Shown one piece after another: positions 23,989 to 32,353 of a stretch of DNA of 34,976 bases; the first letter of the stretch is position 1, and every line of letters starts with the position of its first letter. This DNA comes from Acidimicrobiales bacterium (GTDB taxonomy: Bacteria; Actinomycetota; Acidimicrobiia; Acidimicrobiales; SKKL01). The notes beneath the pieces were generated by a model, which saw nothing but the letters and a program-made list of their open reading frames with translations, did no database searches and had not been told where the DNA came from. The position numbers and the translations under genes are program-made. The stretch spans positions 1 through 34,976 of the forward strand of contig SKKL01000101.1 in the NCBI GenBank assembly GCA_007121465.1, written 5' to 3'.

Positions 23989-25593
23989 ATGGACACCGGT
24001 CGGGCTGCGATTCTCGACCCCGAGCCCGTCGCTCCGGGTCATCTCGCAGAGCGCCCAACCCGGGCGGTCCTCGCCGGTTCGGTGGCGGCCGCTGTCGCCC
24101 TCGGGTTCAGCGAGCTGGTCGCCTCCCTCGGCGCATCTCTACCTTCGCTCGTGGTCGGAGTCGGCGGGTGGTTCATCGACCGTTCCCCCGGCGACGTCAC
24201 CCGTGCGGCCATCGAGACGCTCGGAACAGCCAACAAGACCGTCCTCATCTGGACGATCGTCGTCGTGACGATCACCCTCGGTGGGGTGGTCGGACGAGTG
24301 TGGTGGCAGCGCCGGTCCCGGGCGGCAACGGCCTTCGGCGTCACCGCGATCGTCGGGGGTCTCGCCTCGGTCGGCGAACCCGGGGCAACCGCCGTCGGCG
24401 CCGCCGTCGTGGCCCTCGTCGCCGCCGCCTCGGGTGTCGGCACCTACCTGCTGCTGTGGTCGGCCGCCGACGGACGGCTCGGTCTCGAACCGGCCCGAAC
24501 CATCGAATCCCCCACCGACCCCCATGCCTCACGGCGCAGCTTCCTCGGCTTCGCCGGCGCTGGCGCTGCCTTCGCCGGACTGTCCGCCGCCGGCGGCCGC
24601 TACGCGCTCGGTCGTTCCCCCACCGAGGTGGCGCGCGAGGCGATCGTCCTCCCCACGCTGCCGGCAGGTTCCACCTCCCCCCTGCCCGACACCGAACCCG
24701 GCATCGACGGCCTCTCCCCCCTCTACACCCCGAACGACGACTTCTTCCGGATCGACACCGCCCTTCGGGTTCCCCAGGTCGATCTCGACGGGTGGTCGAT
24801 GACCATCGACGGCATGGTCGAGAACCCCCTCACCCTCACCTTCGACGACCTGCTGGCGATGGACCTGGTGGAGTCCGACGTGACCCTCGCCTGTGTGTCC
24901 AACCAGGTCGGCGGAAATCTCGTCGGCAACGCCCGGTGGCTCGGCGTGCCACTGGCCGAACTCCTCGAACGCGTCGGCGTCGACCCGGGGGCCGAGCAGG
25001 TCGTCGGCCACTCCGTCGACGGCTTCACCGCTGGCTTCCCCCTGGACGTGCTCGACGACGGTCGCCCGGCGCTGGTGGCCGTCGGCATGAACGGCGAGCC
25101 CCTACCCCTGCGGCACGGGTTTCCCGCCCGTCTCGTCGTCTCCGGGCTGTTCGGCTACGTGTCGGCCACCAAGTGGCTGAGCCGGATCGAGCTCGCTCCG
25201 TGGGAGGGCGTCAACGGCTACTGGATCCCACGTGGCTGGTCGAAGGAAGGCCCGGTCCACACCCAGACCCGCATCGACGTTCCCGCCGATCGCACCACTG
25301 TCGCTCCGGGCCGGATCGCGGTCGCCGGGGTCGCCTGGGCTCCGAGTCGGGGCGTCGCCCAGGTCGAGATGCGGGTGGACGATGGCCCCTGGACCGAGGT
25401 CGAGCTGTCCGAGGAGATCGGCGACCACGCCTGGCGCCAGTGGTGGACCGACTGGAACGCCGAAGAGGGCACGCACATCCTCGAGATCAGGTCCACCGAC
25501 GGCACCGGCGAGACCCAAACCGAGACCATCCGCCCCCCGGCACCGTCGGGAGCGACCGGCTGGCACCGCATCCGCGTCCGAGTCGAGGCCTGA
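23989..25593 (+). CDS. Membrane-anchored sulfite-oxidase-family molybdoenzyme
   Basis: A 534-residue protein in two parts. Residues about 25-170 contain several membrane segments (AVLAGSVAAAVALGFSELVA, TVLIWTIVVVTITLGGVVG, and an Ala-rich region). Then a twin-arginine-like SRRSFLGFAGAGAAFAGL occurs at about residues 181-198, in the middle of the chain. The catalytic part matches the oxidoreductase molybdopterin-binding domain, with the molybdenum-ligating Cys302 in LACVSNQVGGNL and GYVSATKWLSRIEL, and a C-terminal dimerisation-like Ig domain. It likely faces the outside of the cell. The natural substrate (sulfite, sulfoxide, nitrate or other) is unknown. It is divergent from the acidic lipoprotein. 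Confidence 0.9.
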   Translation: MDTGRAAILDPEPVAPGHLAERPTRAVLAGSVAAAVALGFSELVASLGASLPSLVVGVGGWFIDRSPGDVTRAAIETLGTANKTVLIWTIVVVTITLGGVVGRVWWQRRSRAATAFGVTAIVGGLASVGEPGATAVGAAVVALVAAASGVGTYLLLWSAADGRLGLEPARTIESPTDPHASRRSFLGFAGAGAAFAGLSAAGGRYALGRSPTEVAREAIVLPTLPAGSTSPLPDTEPGIDGLSPLYTPNDDFFRIDTALRVPQVDLDGWSMTIDGMVENPLTLTFDDLLAMDLVESDVTLACVSNQVGGNLVGNARWLGVPLAELLERVGVDPGAEQVVGHSVDGFTAGFPLDVLDDGRPALVAVGMNGEPLPLRHGFPARLVVSGLFGYVSATKWLSRIELAPWEGVNGYWIPRGWSKEGPVHTQTRIDVPADRTTVAPGRIAVAGVAWAPSRGVAQVEMRVDDGPWTEVELSEEIGDHAWRQWWTDWNAEEGTHILEIRSTDGTGETQTETIRPPAPSGATGWHRIRVRVEA

Positions 25594-25594
25594 G

Positions 25595-25611
25595 CTCGCC
25601 TCTCAGGCGAG
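25595..25611. terminator. Short hairpin between convergent genes
   Basis: CTCGCCT-ctc-AGGCGAG is a perfect 7-bp stem with a 3-nt loop, immediately after the molybdoenzyme stop codon and overlapping the last codons and stop of the convergent amidase. It is the likely terminator for the molybdoenzyme gene; no T-tract follows. Confidence 0.55.
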
Positions 25612-26793
25612 GGCGGCGGCGAGGTCGAGGAGGAGCTCGTCGTTGCCGGGAGATGCCATCAACCCGACACCGACGGGCAGGCCATCGAGCTGGAGCAGCG
25701 GGAGCGACACCTCGGGAACAGCGGCCACCGGCGCGATCGTGGAGAAGGACATGAGTCGGGAGCGGACCGTGGCCGCCTCGGTGTCGGGCAGGTCGAGACG
25801 GGGGGCCGGCCCCGGGGCGGAGGGCAGGACGAGAACGGTGTCGCCCCCGAGCAGGGCGTGCAGCGGCCCGACGAGCTCGAGTGCTGTCGTCTCGGCGGCG
25901 TCACGCTCGGCGTCGCTGACCTGGGAGGCTTCCTCCCAGCGGGGCGCGACCCGGGGACCGAACCTCGGGCGAAGTCGCTCGATCCATTCCCGGTTGGCCG
26001 CCCATGCATCGTGACGCTGGAGGGTGCGGAAGACGTCGGCCCATCGGTCCCCGTCACCGGGCCCCCAGAGTTCCACCGTCTCGACCCCTGCCTGGACGAC
26101 CTGCTCGACACGCCGGAGCACCTCCTCCATCTCGGCGGCGAGGCCCCGATCTGCGGCGGCCAACAGGTCACGAGCCACGAGCACCCGGCTCGGCGCTCGA
26201 CCACTCCGGCCGCTCGGCGGATCGAGCAGGACCGATCCGAGGGCGCGGGCCGCTGCGCCATCTCGGGTGAGCCACCCGACGGTGTCGAAGCGCGGAGCGA
26301 GCGGGAACACGCCGTCGACGGGGACCCGGCCGTGGGTGGGACGAAACCCGACGAGCCCGCAGTAGCTGGCAGGGACCCGCACGGATCCGGCCGTGTCGGT
26401 CCCGAGGGCGACGTCGCAGAGGCCGGCCGCAACCGCGACCGCTGACCCGCTCGAGGAACCACCGGGATCGAGGACCGGGTCGAGGGGGTGGACGGGGGTC
26501 CCGTAGTGGTCGTTCACGCCCGACAGGCCATAGGCGGTCTCCACCGTGTGAGCCTTGCCGACGCAGGTGGCTCCGGCGGCGAGCAGGCGCTCCACCGCCG
26601 TCGCGTGGACACGAGCCGGTTCGGCGGCGGCGAGCACATCGGGGTTCCCGGCGCCGGTGGGGTGGCCCGCCACGTCGAAGAGGTCCTTCGCGACGAAGGA
26701 GACGCCGTCGAGGGGTCCCGAACCACTGGGGGCGGCCAACTCGATGGGCCCGACGACGAGCGCTCGGTGGTGGTCGCTGCTCACCTCGCGCAC
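25603..26793 (-). CDS. Amidase (amidase-signature family)
   Basis: A 396-residue amidase-signature hydrolase. It shows LDGVSFVAKDLFDVAG (catalytic Lys), LDPGGSSSGSAVAVAAGLC (cis-Ser loop), LGTDTAGSVRVPASYCGLVG with the nucleophile Ser, and FRPTHGRVPVDGV. It is shorter than GatA-type proteins and has no partner subunits nearby, so a stand-alone amidase acting on a small amide is more likely than a tRNA amidotransferase subunit. GTG 26793 is the likely start. No leader peptide is seen. It is divergent from map. Confidence 0.92.
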   Translation of the reverse strand: MREVSSDHHRALVVGPIELAAPSGSGPLDGVSFVAKDLFDVAGHPTGAGNPDVLAAAEPARVHATAVERLLAAGATCVGKAHTVETAYGLSGVNDHYGTPVHPLDPVLDPGGSSSGSAVAVAAGLCDVALGTDTAGSVRVPASYCGLVGFRPTHGRVPVDGVFPLAPRFDTVGWLTRDGAAARALGSVLLDPPSGRSGRAPSRVLVARDLLAAADRGLAAEMEEVLRRVEQVVQAGVETVELWGPGDGDRWADVFRTLQRHDAWAANREWIERLRPRFGPRVAPRWEEASQVSDAERDAAETTALELVGPLHALLGGDTVLVLPSAPGPAPRLDLPDTEAATVRSRLMSFSTIAPVAAVPEVSLPLLQLDGLPVGVGLMASPGNDELLLDLAAALA

Positions 26794-26858
26794 GCTACCG
26801 GACCCGGCTCGACCCCACCCGGGGTGCGAACCGCGGCTCCTGCTGGTTCAATCGAGTC

Positions 26859-27803
26859 ATGACCGTCCGAGCCCCCATGCGGCCCCCGAAGGCCAACGAA
26901 CCGTGCTGGTGTGGGAGCGGCACCAAGTTCAAGCGCTGCCACGGCGACTCGTCGATGCGGATCCGTCCGGGCACCCAGAGTCCGATGCGTGAGGTTCCCG
27001 CCCACATCGAACGGCCGCCCTATGCCGAGTCGGGCCGGGCCACTCGCCGTCCCGAGCCGCGGGTGAAGAGCCCCGACGTGATCGAGCGGATGCGCCGCAC
27101 CGGTCGCGCCGCCGCGAACGTGTTGGCCGAGACGGCGAGCCACATCCGCCCGGGGATCACCACCGACGAGCTCGATGCCATCGCCCACGACCTCTCGATC
27201 GCGGCGGACGCCTACCCCAGCCCCCTCAACTACCAGGGCTTCCCCAAGTCGTTGTGCACCTCGCTCAACGAGGTGATCTGCCACGGGATCCCCGACGACC
27301 GTCCGTTGCGCGACGGCGACATCGTGAACCTCGATGTGACGGTGTTTCGCGAAGGCGTCCACGGCGACACCGACGCCACCTTCCTCGTCGGCGACGTCGA
27401 CCCCGAGTCACGCCGCCTCGTCCGGGTCACCCGCGAATCGATGGAGAAGGGAATCGAGGCGGTCCGCCCGGGTCGTCCGATCTCCGACATCGGCCAGGCC
27501 ATCCAGGAGCACGCCGAGGCAGCGGGCTACGGCGTGGTCCGGGATTTCATCGGTCACGGAATCGGCGAGCAGTTCCACACCGACCTGCAGATCCCGCACT
27601 ACTACACGCCCCATGCCTCCACGATCATGGAGCCGGGCATGACCTTCACCATCGAGCCGATGATCACGATGGGGTCCTACCGCTTCAACCTGTGGCCCGA
27701 CGGATGGACCGCGGTCACCACCGACGGCCTGCGCACGGCCCAGTTCGAGCACACCATCCTCGTCACCGACGACGGCGTCGAGATCCTCACCCTCCCCGGC
27801 TGA
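26859..27803 (+). CDS. map: Type I methionine aminopeptidase with SEC-C domain
   Basis: A 314-residue methionine aminopeptidase that removes the initiator Met from new proteins. An N-terminal SEC-C zinc motif, NEPCWCGSGTKFKRCHG (C16, C18, C27, H28), precedes a linker and the pita-bread catalytic domain from about residue 66. Metal ligands are visible in NLDVTVF, GDTDATF, FIGHGIG, TIEPM and QFEHTILV. SEC-C extensions are known in actinobacterial and eukaryotic type I enzymes and are linked to ribosome association. ATG 26859 is the only start that includes the zinc motif. It is convergent with the MFS transporter gene, with 19 bp between them. Confidence 0.94.
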   Translation: MTVRAPMRPPKANEPCWCGSGTKFKRCHGDSSMRIRPGTQSPMREVPAHIERPPYAESGRATRRPEPRVKSPDVIERMRRTGRAAANVLAETASHIRPGITTDELDAIAHDLSIAADAYPSPLNYQGFPKSLCTSLNEVICHGIPDDRPLRDGDIVNLDVTVFREGVHGDTDATFLVGDVDPESRRLVRVTRESMEKGIEAVRPGRPISDIGQAIQEHAEAAGYGVVRDFIGHGIGEQFHTDLQIPHYYTPHASTIMEPGMTFTIEPMITMGSYRFNLWPDGWTAVTTDGLRTAQFEHTILVTDDGVEILTLPG

Positions 27804-27822
27804 GCTATCGCCCGATCGGCGG

Positions 27823-28998
27823 TCAGTCGAGGTTGCGCAGGCGGGGGACGAACAGGAACGCCCCCATGGCGAGAGCGACGAGGGCGAGCGACGTGGCCCC
27901 GAGCGCGAACCGGGGTCCGGCGACGGCGGCGAGGATGCCGACGAGGAACGCGCCGAGCTGGGACAGGTTGAACTGCAGCATGTAGACGCTCATGACCCGC
28001 CCCCGGTAGGCATCCTCGACATAGGACTGGACGAGCACGTTCGACAGCGACTGGCGGGCGGCCTGTCCGAGGCCCATGAGCAGGAAGAACCCGGCCATCA
28101 TCATCACGCTGGTCGAGATGGCGAAGGCGAAGAAGAGCATGAGGCCCTGGAAGGCCGAACCGAGCAGGAACATGGCGCCCCGCCGTTCGGGTCTGAGGTT
28201 GGCGACCACGAGCGAGCCGACGAGCGACCCGACGCCGCTGATGGACAGCAGGATCCCCTGGGCGTCGGCGCCCGCGTCGAGGACGTCCTGGACGAAGCCG
28301 CCGAGCAGGAACATGTAGGGCATGGCGGTGATGACCACCAGCACGTTGATGCCGATCAGGGGCCCGATGACCGGGCTGTGGACGATGTAGTCCACCCCGT
28401 CGCGGATGTTGCGCAGCGCCGCCCGAGCCTCGCCCCGGATGCTGCCCGCCGACACCGTCTCGCGGTAGACCTCGGGCACCCGGATGAGGAAGAGTCCGGC
28501 GAAGAGGTAGAGCCCGGCCATCAGGAAGTAGACCCACGCCGCGCCGAGGCCTTCGAAGATGAACCCGCCGAGCGCCGGAGCGATGAGCCGCATGGAGTTC
28601 ATGCCCGAGGCGTTCAGCGCCACCGCGTTCATGAGCTGATCCTTCGGCACCAGCGAGGGGAGCATCGCCTGGCGCGACGGCATCATCAGCGCCATCGAGG
28701 TGCCCTGGACCACGGCGGTGACGAGGAGCAGTTCGAAGGTCAACGCGTCGACGAACAGCAGGAACCCCACGGCCAGGGCGTTCGTGGCGTTGACGACCTG
28801 GCCGATCTGGATCACCAGCTTGCGGCGAGCGACCCGGTCGGCGATCGCCCCGCCGACCAGGGCAAGGGCGATCCCCGGCACGGCACTGGCGAGAGCGATG
28901 GTGCCGACCGCGGCGTAGGACCCGGTGAGCAGGAACGCCAGGTACGACCGGACGACCATCTGCATGTTCTGGGACGCCATCTGGCCGAGCATCGACAA
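27823..28998 (-). CDS. MFS transporter
   Basis: A 391-residue (as drawn) major-facilitator transporter with about 11-12 membrane segments, including the family loop GGAIADRVARRKLVI between TM2 and TM3. Relatives are DHA3-type drug or metabolite exporters. The drawn start is TTG 28998, but family similarity continues upstream in frame (FQSLRIPEFRDFF) to about position 29127, where no ATG, GTG or TTG occurs before the in-frame stop at about 29139. The true start is therefore unclear: an ATC at 29127 would fit. The protein would be about 434 residues with that N-terminus. It is the only gene here without a canonical start where family homology begins. Confidence 0.82.
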   Translation of the reverse strand: MSMLGQMASQNMQMVVRSYLAFLLTGSYAAVGTIALASAVPGIALALVGGAIADRVARRKLVIQIGQVVNATNALAVGFLLFVDALTFELLLVTAVVQGTSMALMMPSRQAMLPSLVPKDQLMNAVALNASGMNSMRLIAPALGGFIFEGLGAAWVYFLMAGLYLFAGLFLIRVPEVYRETVSAGSIRGEARAALRNIRDGVDYIVHSPVIGPLIGINVLVVITAMPYMFLLGGFVQDVLDAGADAQGILLSISGVGSLVGSLVVANLRPERRGAMFLLGSAFQGLMLFFAFAISTSVMMMAGFFLLMGLGQAARQSLSNVLVQSYVEDAYRGRVMSVYMLQFNLSQLGAFLVGILAAVAGPRFALGATSLALVALAMGAFLFVPRLRNLD

Positions 28999-29146
28999 GA
29001 AGAAGTCCCGGAACTCGGGAATCCGCAGCGACTGGAACGTGCGGGCGGCGGTGCGCCGACCTCGCCCACCGGTGGCCGGGGTCGGCGCGGGGGCCGGAGC
29101 GTCGGTCTTGGTGGAGTCGGTGTCGATGGTTCCAGAGTCTAACTAG

Positions 29147-29159
29147 TTCACCCGGTGAA
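29147..29159. repeat. Small inverted repeat between cobT and MFS gene
   Basis: TTCACC-C-GGTGAA is a perfect 6-bp inverted repeat in the short gap between the end of the cobT operon and the MFS gene, both on the minus strand. It could be an operator for the MFS gene or the end of the cob operon transcript. Evidence is symmetry and position only. Confidence 0.4.
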
Positions 29160-29161
29160 AC

Positions 29162-30199
29162 TCACCCTTCGGGCAGATCAGCCATCTCGGCCAACGCCCG
29201 GGCGGCGGCGGCGAGCAACGGTTGAGCGAGGCACGCTCCGGTTCCCTCACCCAACCGGAGGTCGAGGTCGAGGAGCGGAACCAGACCGAGATGGTCAAGA
29301 GCCACGGTGGCCGCCGGCTCCCCCGAGCGGTGACCGGCAATGGCCCGGTCGGCGACCCCCGGGACGAGATTCTCTGCCGCGCACAGCGCGGCCAGGGCGA
29401 TGACCCCGTCGATCACGAACGGCACACGTCGGTGGGCCGCCTCGATGTAGTAGCCGGCCAAGGCCGCGATCTCGAGACCCCCGACCTCGGCGAGCAGCGC
29501 CATCGGCTCGTCGATGTGGCGAGCCCGTTCCAGCGCGGCCGCGACGAGCGAGCGCTTGTGGTCGATCCCACCCGCGGGCACACCGGCACCCGCGCCGGTC
29601 ACCGCCGAGGCATCGCCGCCGGTGATCGCCCCGATCACTGCGGCGGCGGCGGTGGTGTTGCCGATGCCCATCTCGCCGCCGATGAGGCAGTCGTGGCCGT
29701 CGTCGACGAGCTCGGCGGCGATCGTGGAGCCGACCGCCACCGCCGCAGCTGCCTCGTCTCGGCTCATCGCGGGGCCGGTGGAGAGGTCGGCCGTGCCGGG
29801 TCGGACCCGATGGAGGCGGATCCCCTCGGACGGCTCGTAGGGGGTGGCGATGCCCACGTCGACCACGACGGTCGGTGCGCCGATGGAGCGAGCGAAGGCG
29901 TTCACCGCGGCCGACCCCGCGGCCATGGTCTGAGCCATGGCGACGGTGATCTCGACCGGCCAGGCGCTCGCACCCGACGCGACGACTCCGTGGTCGGCAG
30001 CGAACACGGCCACCGCGGGGCGGTTCGGCGCCGACGGTGGGCACTGGCCGGTGATGCCCGCCAGCTGGACGGCGATGCCTTCGAGCCGTCCCAAGGAGCC
30101 GGGGGGCTTGGCCCGGGTCTCCCAACGAGCACGGGCCTCGGCCATGGCGTCGAGGTCGAGCGGATCGACGGTGGGGAGGGCATCGGTCGTGGCGTTCAT
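29162..30199 (-). CDS. cobT: Nicotinate-nucleotide-dimethylbenzimidazole phosphoribosyltransferase
   Basis: A 345-residue CobT, which activates the lower-ligand base by transferring phosphoribosyl from nicotinate mononucleotide to dimethylbenzimidazole, giving alpha-ribazole phosphate. Motifs: AKPPGSLGRLE near the N-terminus, FAADHGV, LIGGEMGIGNTTAAAAV, AGAGVPAGGIDHKR, and the catalytic Glu in LRLGEGTGAC. Length is normal. ATG 30199 overlaps the cbiB stop by 4 bp (ATGA), with GGAG upstream. It is the last gene of the riboswitch-controlled cobalamin operon. The ORF-track version beginning at 30931 is an over-long read-through into cbiB. Confidence 0.96.
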   Translation of the reverse strand: MNATTDALPTVDPLDLDAMAEARARWETRAKPPGSLGRLEGIAVQLAGITGQCPPSAPNRPAVAVFAADHGVVASGASAWPVEITVAMAQTMAAGSAAVNAFARSIGAPTVVVDVGIATPYEPSEGIRLHRVRPGTADLSTGPAMSRDEAAAAVAVGSTIAAELVDDGHDCLIGGEMGIGNTTAAAAVIGAITGGDASAVTGAGAGVPAGGIDHKRSLVAAALERARHIDEPMALLAEVGGLEIAALAGYYIEAAHRRVPFVIDGVIALAALCAAENLVPGVADRAIAGHRSGEPAATVALDHLGLVPLLDLDLRLGEGTGACLAQPLLAAAARALAEMADLPEG

Positions 30200-31134
30200 C
30201 GTGTACTCCGGGTCGGGGTCATCTGGCGGACGGAACGGGATGCGAGCGCGGCGAGACCGCCGGCGATGAGAGCACCCGCGAGGGCGCGCTCGACGTGGTC
30301 GGCGAGCGTGACCGCCCGCGCTATGTCGGCCGGCCCGGGTCGTGGGCCGGACCCGAGAGCGGGACGAGACTCCGAGCGGTCTCCGTAGCGGAGCGGCCCC
30401 CCCAGCTCGACGCCCAGCGCGGCGGCGAAGGCGGCCTCCGCCACTCCCGCGTTGGGCGACGGATGGGCGGGAGCGTCGCGGCGGACCACGTCGAGCACGT
30501 GACGGGCCCGCCCGGGTCGAACGGCGGCGACGAGGGCCGCACAGGTCCGGGCCGGCACGAGATTGGCCGCGTCGTCGAGCCGGGCCGACGCCCATCCGAA
30601 CCGTTCGTAGCGAGAGCTGCGGTGGCCCACCATGGCGTCCATGGTGTTGATGGCGCGGTAGGCCCATGCCCCCGAAGCACCACCGAGGAGGCCCCAGAGA
30701 GCCGGTGCGACCACGGCATCGACGGAGTTCTCGGCCACCGATTCGATCACGGCGGCGGCGACACCCGACTCGTCGAGACCGGCGGGGTCCCGCCCGACGA
30801 GCGCAGGAAGCTGGCGGCGGGCACCCTCGAGGTCGCCACGAGCGAGGGTCGAGCCGATGCGAGAAGCCGTGGCCCGCAGTTCGCGTCCGGCACAGGAGAG
30901 GGCCACCGCGGCCGCGGTCGATCGGGCACACCGCCCCATGACGATGCCCGTGGTCACCCCGGCGGCCGTGTAGAGCACTCCCGTGCCACGGTCGTCGGCC
31001 CAGACCTGCTGTTCGATGGTCCCCATCAGCCGACCGAACCCCGCGACCGGGTGGACCTCACTCGGCGGTTCGCCGAACGCACGGTCGGCGACCAGGCCGG
31101 CGGCGACGGCCACGGCCCGTCCGGGGAGGCTCAT
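30196..31134 (-). CDS. cbiB: Adenosylcobinamide-phosphate synthase CbiB/CobD
   Basis: A 312-residue integral membrane protein that attaches the aminopropanol (or its phosphate) arm to adenosylcobyric acid. Family features: AGLVADRAFGEPPSEVHPVA, then FGRLMGTIEQQVW, VAAAVIESVAENSVDAVVAP, YRAINTMDAMVGHRSSRYER and a C-terminal HPSPNAGVAEAAFA. ATG 31134 overlaps the cobS stop by 4 bp, and its own stop overlaps cobT by 4 bp. The ORF-track start at 31692 lies within cobS. I name it cbiB; in Pseudomonas-style nomenclature it is cobD. Confidence 0.95.
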   Translation of the reverse strand: MSLPGRAVAVAAGLVADRAFGEPPSEVHPVAGFGRLMGTIEQQVWADDRGTGVLYTAAGVTTGIVMGRCARSTAAAVALSCAGRELRATASRIGSTLARGDLEGARRQLPALVGRDPAGLDESGVAAAVIESVAENSVDAVVAPALWGLLGGASGAWAYRAINTMDAMVGHRSSRYERFGWASARLDDAANLVPARTCAALVAAVRPGRARHVLDVVRRDAPAHPSPNAGVAEAAFAAALGVELGGPLRYGDRSESRPALGSGPRPGPADIARAVTLADHVERALAGALIAGGLAALASRSVRQMTPTRSTR

Positions 31135-31829
31135 GGTCGGACCGCCAGGACGACGAGGCCGACGGTCTCGGGCACGAGGATGGCGGCGCCGAGGACGTCG
31201 CCGGTGTAGCCGCCGAGCCGACGCACCGACCAGGCGACGATGAGCATTGCCGTGGCGACGCACGCGAGCACCGCCGTCGCTCCCCGGGCGCCGTCGGCCA
31301 CGGTGGCGAGGGCCAGAGCGGGAAGGAGGAACACGGCCGGCCAACGGGGCGCACCCTCGATGAGGACCTGGGCCAGCCCGCCCGGGCGGGCGTAGGCGAC
31401 CAGGGCGGGCACCACGGCGACGACGGTGCGGCTCGCCACCCACAGCGCCACGATGACCAGCACCTCGAGGGTCGGATCGGTGAAGGCGGCCCACCGGGTG
31501 AGGAGCACGACGATGACCGTGACCAGGGCGAATGCCCCGACGGTGGGGTCGGCCATCACCTCGAGACGGCGGGTCCGCTCCATGTGGGGCAACAGACCGT
31601 CGGCGGTGTCGGCGGTGCCGTCGAGGTGCAGCGCCCCCGTCACGACGAGGTCGACGGCGAGGACGAGCGCAGCGGCCAGGGCAGGGGTCCACCAGCGGTG
31701 GGTGCCGTCGTGAGCGAGAGCGACGACCGCGCCGATCAGGAGTCCGACCGCGGGGAACCAGACGAGCGAACGGGCATCGGGCGCCCGCCCCCGACCGAGG
31801 ATCGTGAGGAAGGACAAGGCAGCGATCAC
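31131..31829 (-). CDS. cobS: Cobalamin synthase (adenosylcobinamide-GDP ribazoletransferase)
   Basis: A 232-residue membrane protein that joins GDP-cobinamide and alpha-ribazole (or its phosphate) to form adenosylcobalamin. Signature motifs: GALHLDGTADTADGL and RRLGGYTGDVLGA, with several membrane helices. Start GTG 31829 overlaps the cobU stop by 4 bp (GTGA); the ORF-track start uses a TTG four codons upstream. Its stop overlaps cbiB by 4 bp. Length is typical for the family. Confidence 0.95.
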   Translation of the reverse strand: MIAALSFLTILGRGRAPDARSLVWFPAVGLLIGAVVALAHDGTHRWWTPALAAALVLAVDLVVTGALHLDGTADTADGLLPHMERTRRLEVMADPTVGAFALVTVIVVLLTRWAAFTDPTLEVLVIVALWVASRTVVAVVPALVAYARPGGLAQVLIEGAPRWPAVFLLPALALATVADGARGATAVLACVATAMLIVAWSVRRLGGYTGDVLGAAILVPETVGLVVLAVRP

Positions 31830-32353
31830 CGGGGGTCCCAACGATCGAGGTCGATCACGCGTCCGGCCACCACCAGAAGTGCCCGGTCGGCGAGCTCAGC
31901 AACGGCCTGGTTGAGCGAACCGAGGGCGTCGACATAGCGTCGGCCGAGCTCGGTCGGCGGGTGGACGGCGAGCCCGACCTCCTCGGAGACGACGACGGTC
32001 GGCGCCCGGCGGGCTCGGAGGGCGGCCAGGAGAGGGATGTGATCGGGTGCCAGGTCGGGGTCGAGGGTGATCCACGTCCCGAGCGAGTCGACGAGGACGA
32101 CACCCGGGGACCCCTCGAGGTGGCGGACCAGATCTGCAGCAGAACCGCATTCGAGGGTGGCCCAGTTGTCGGGTCGTAGGGCCTGGTGGGCGGCGATCCG
32201 GGCTCGGTGGTCGGCGTCGGTCGGATCGAGCCGGGCCGTGGCGATGTAGGTGACCCCAGCGGCCTGCCCCCCGCTGGCGGCCGCCGAGGTGGCGATGTCC
32301 TCGGCGATCCGAGACTTGCCCGAACGGGTCCCCCCGAGCACGAGGGTGATCAC
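31826..32353 (-). CDS. cobU: Adenosylcobinamide kinase/guanylyltransferase
   Basis: A 175-residue CobU that phosphorylates adenosylcobinamide and transfers GMP from GTP to give GDP-cobinamide. It shows the P-loop GGTRSGKS at residues 7-14, YIATARLDPTDADHRARIAAH, VLVDSLGTWI and VSEEVGLAVHPPTELGRRYV. It starts with GTG 32353 overlapping cbiZ by 4 bp and overlaps cobS by 4 bp. Because CbiZ, not CobU, can hydrolyse cobinamide, the two enzymes sit at the branch point of salvage. Confidence 0.95.
   Translation of the reverse strand: MITLVLGGTRSGKSRIAEDIATSAAASGGQAAGVTYIATARLDPTDADHRARIAAHQALRPDNWATLECGSAADLVRHLEGSPGVVLVDSLGTWITLDPDLAPDHIPLLAALRARRAPTVVVSEEVGLAVHPPTELGRRYVDALGSLNQAVAELADRALLVVAGRVIDLDRWDPR

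Noticed and set aside
23280-25754. 824-aa + strand ORF, the longest in the track
   Set aside because: It is antisense to the ferredoxin and lipoprotein genes and an Arg-rich shadow of the molybdoenzyme; the competing frames carry clear motifs.
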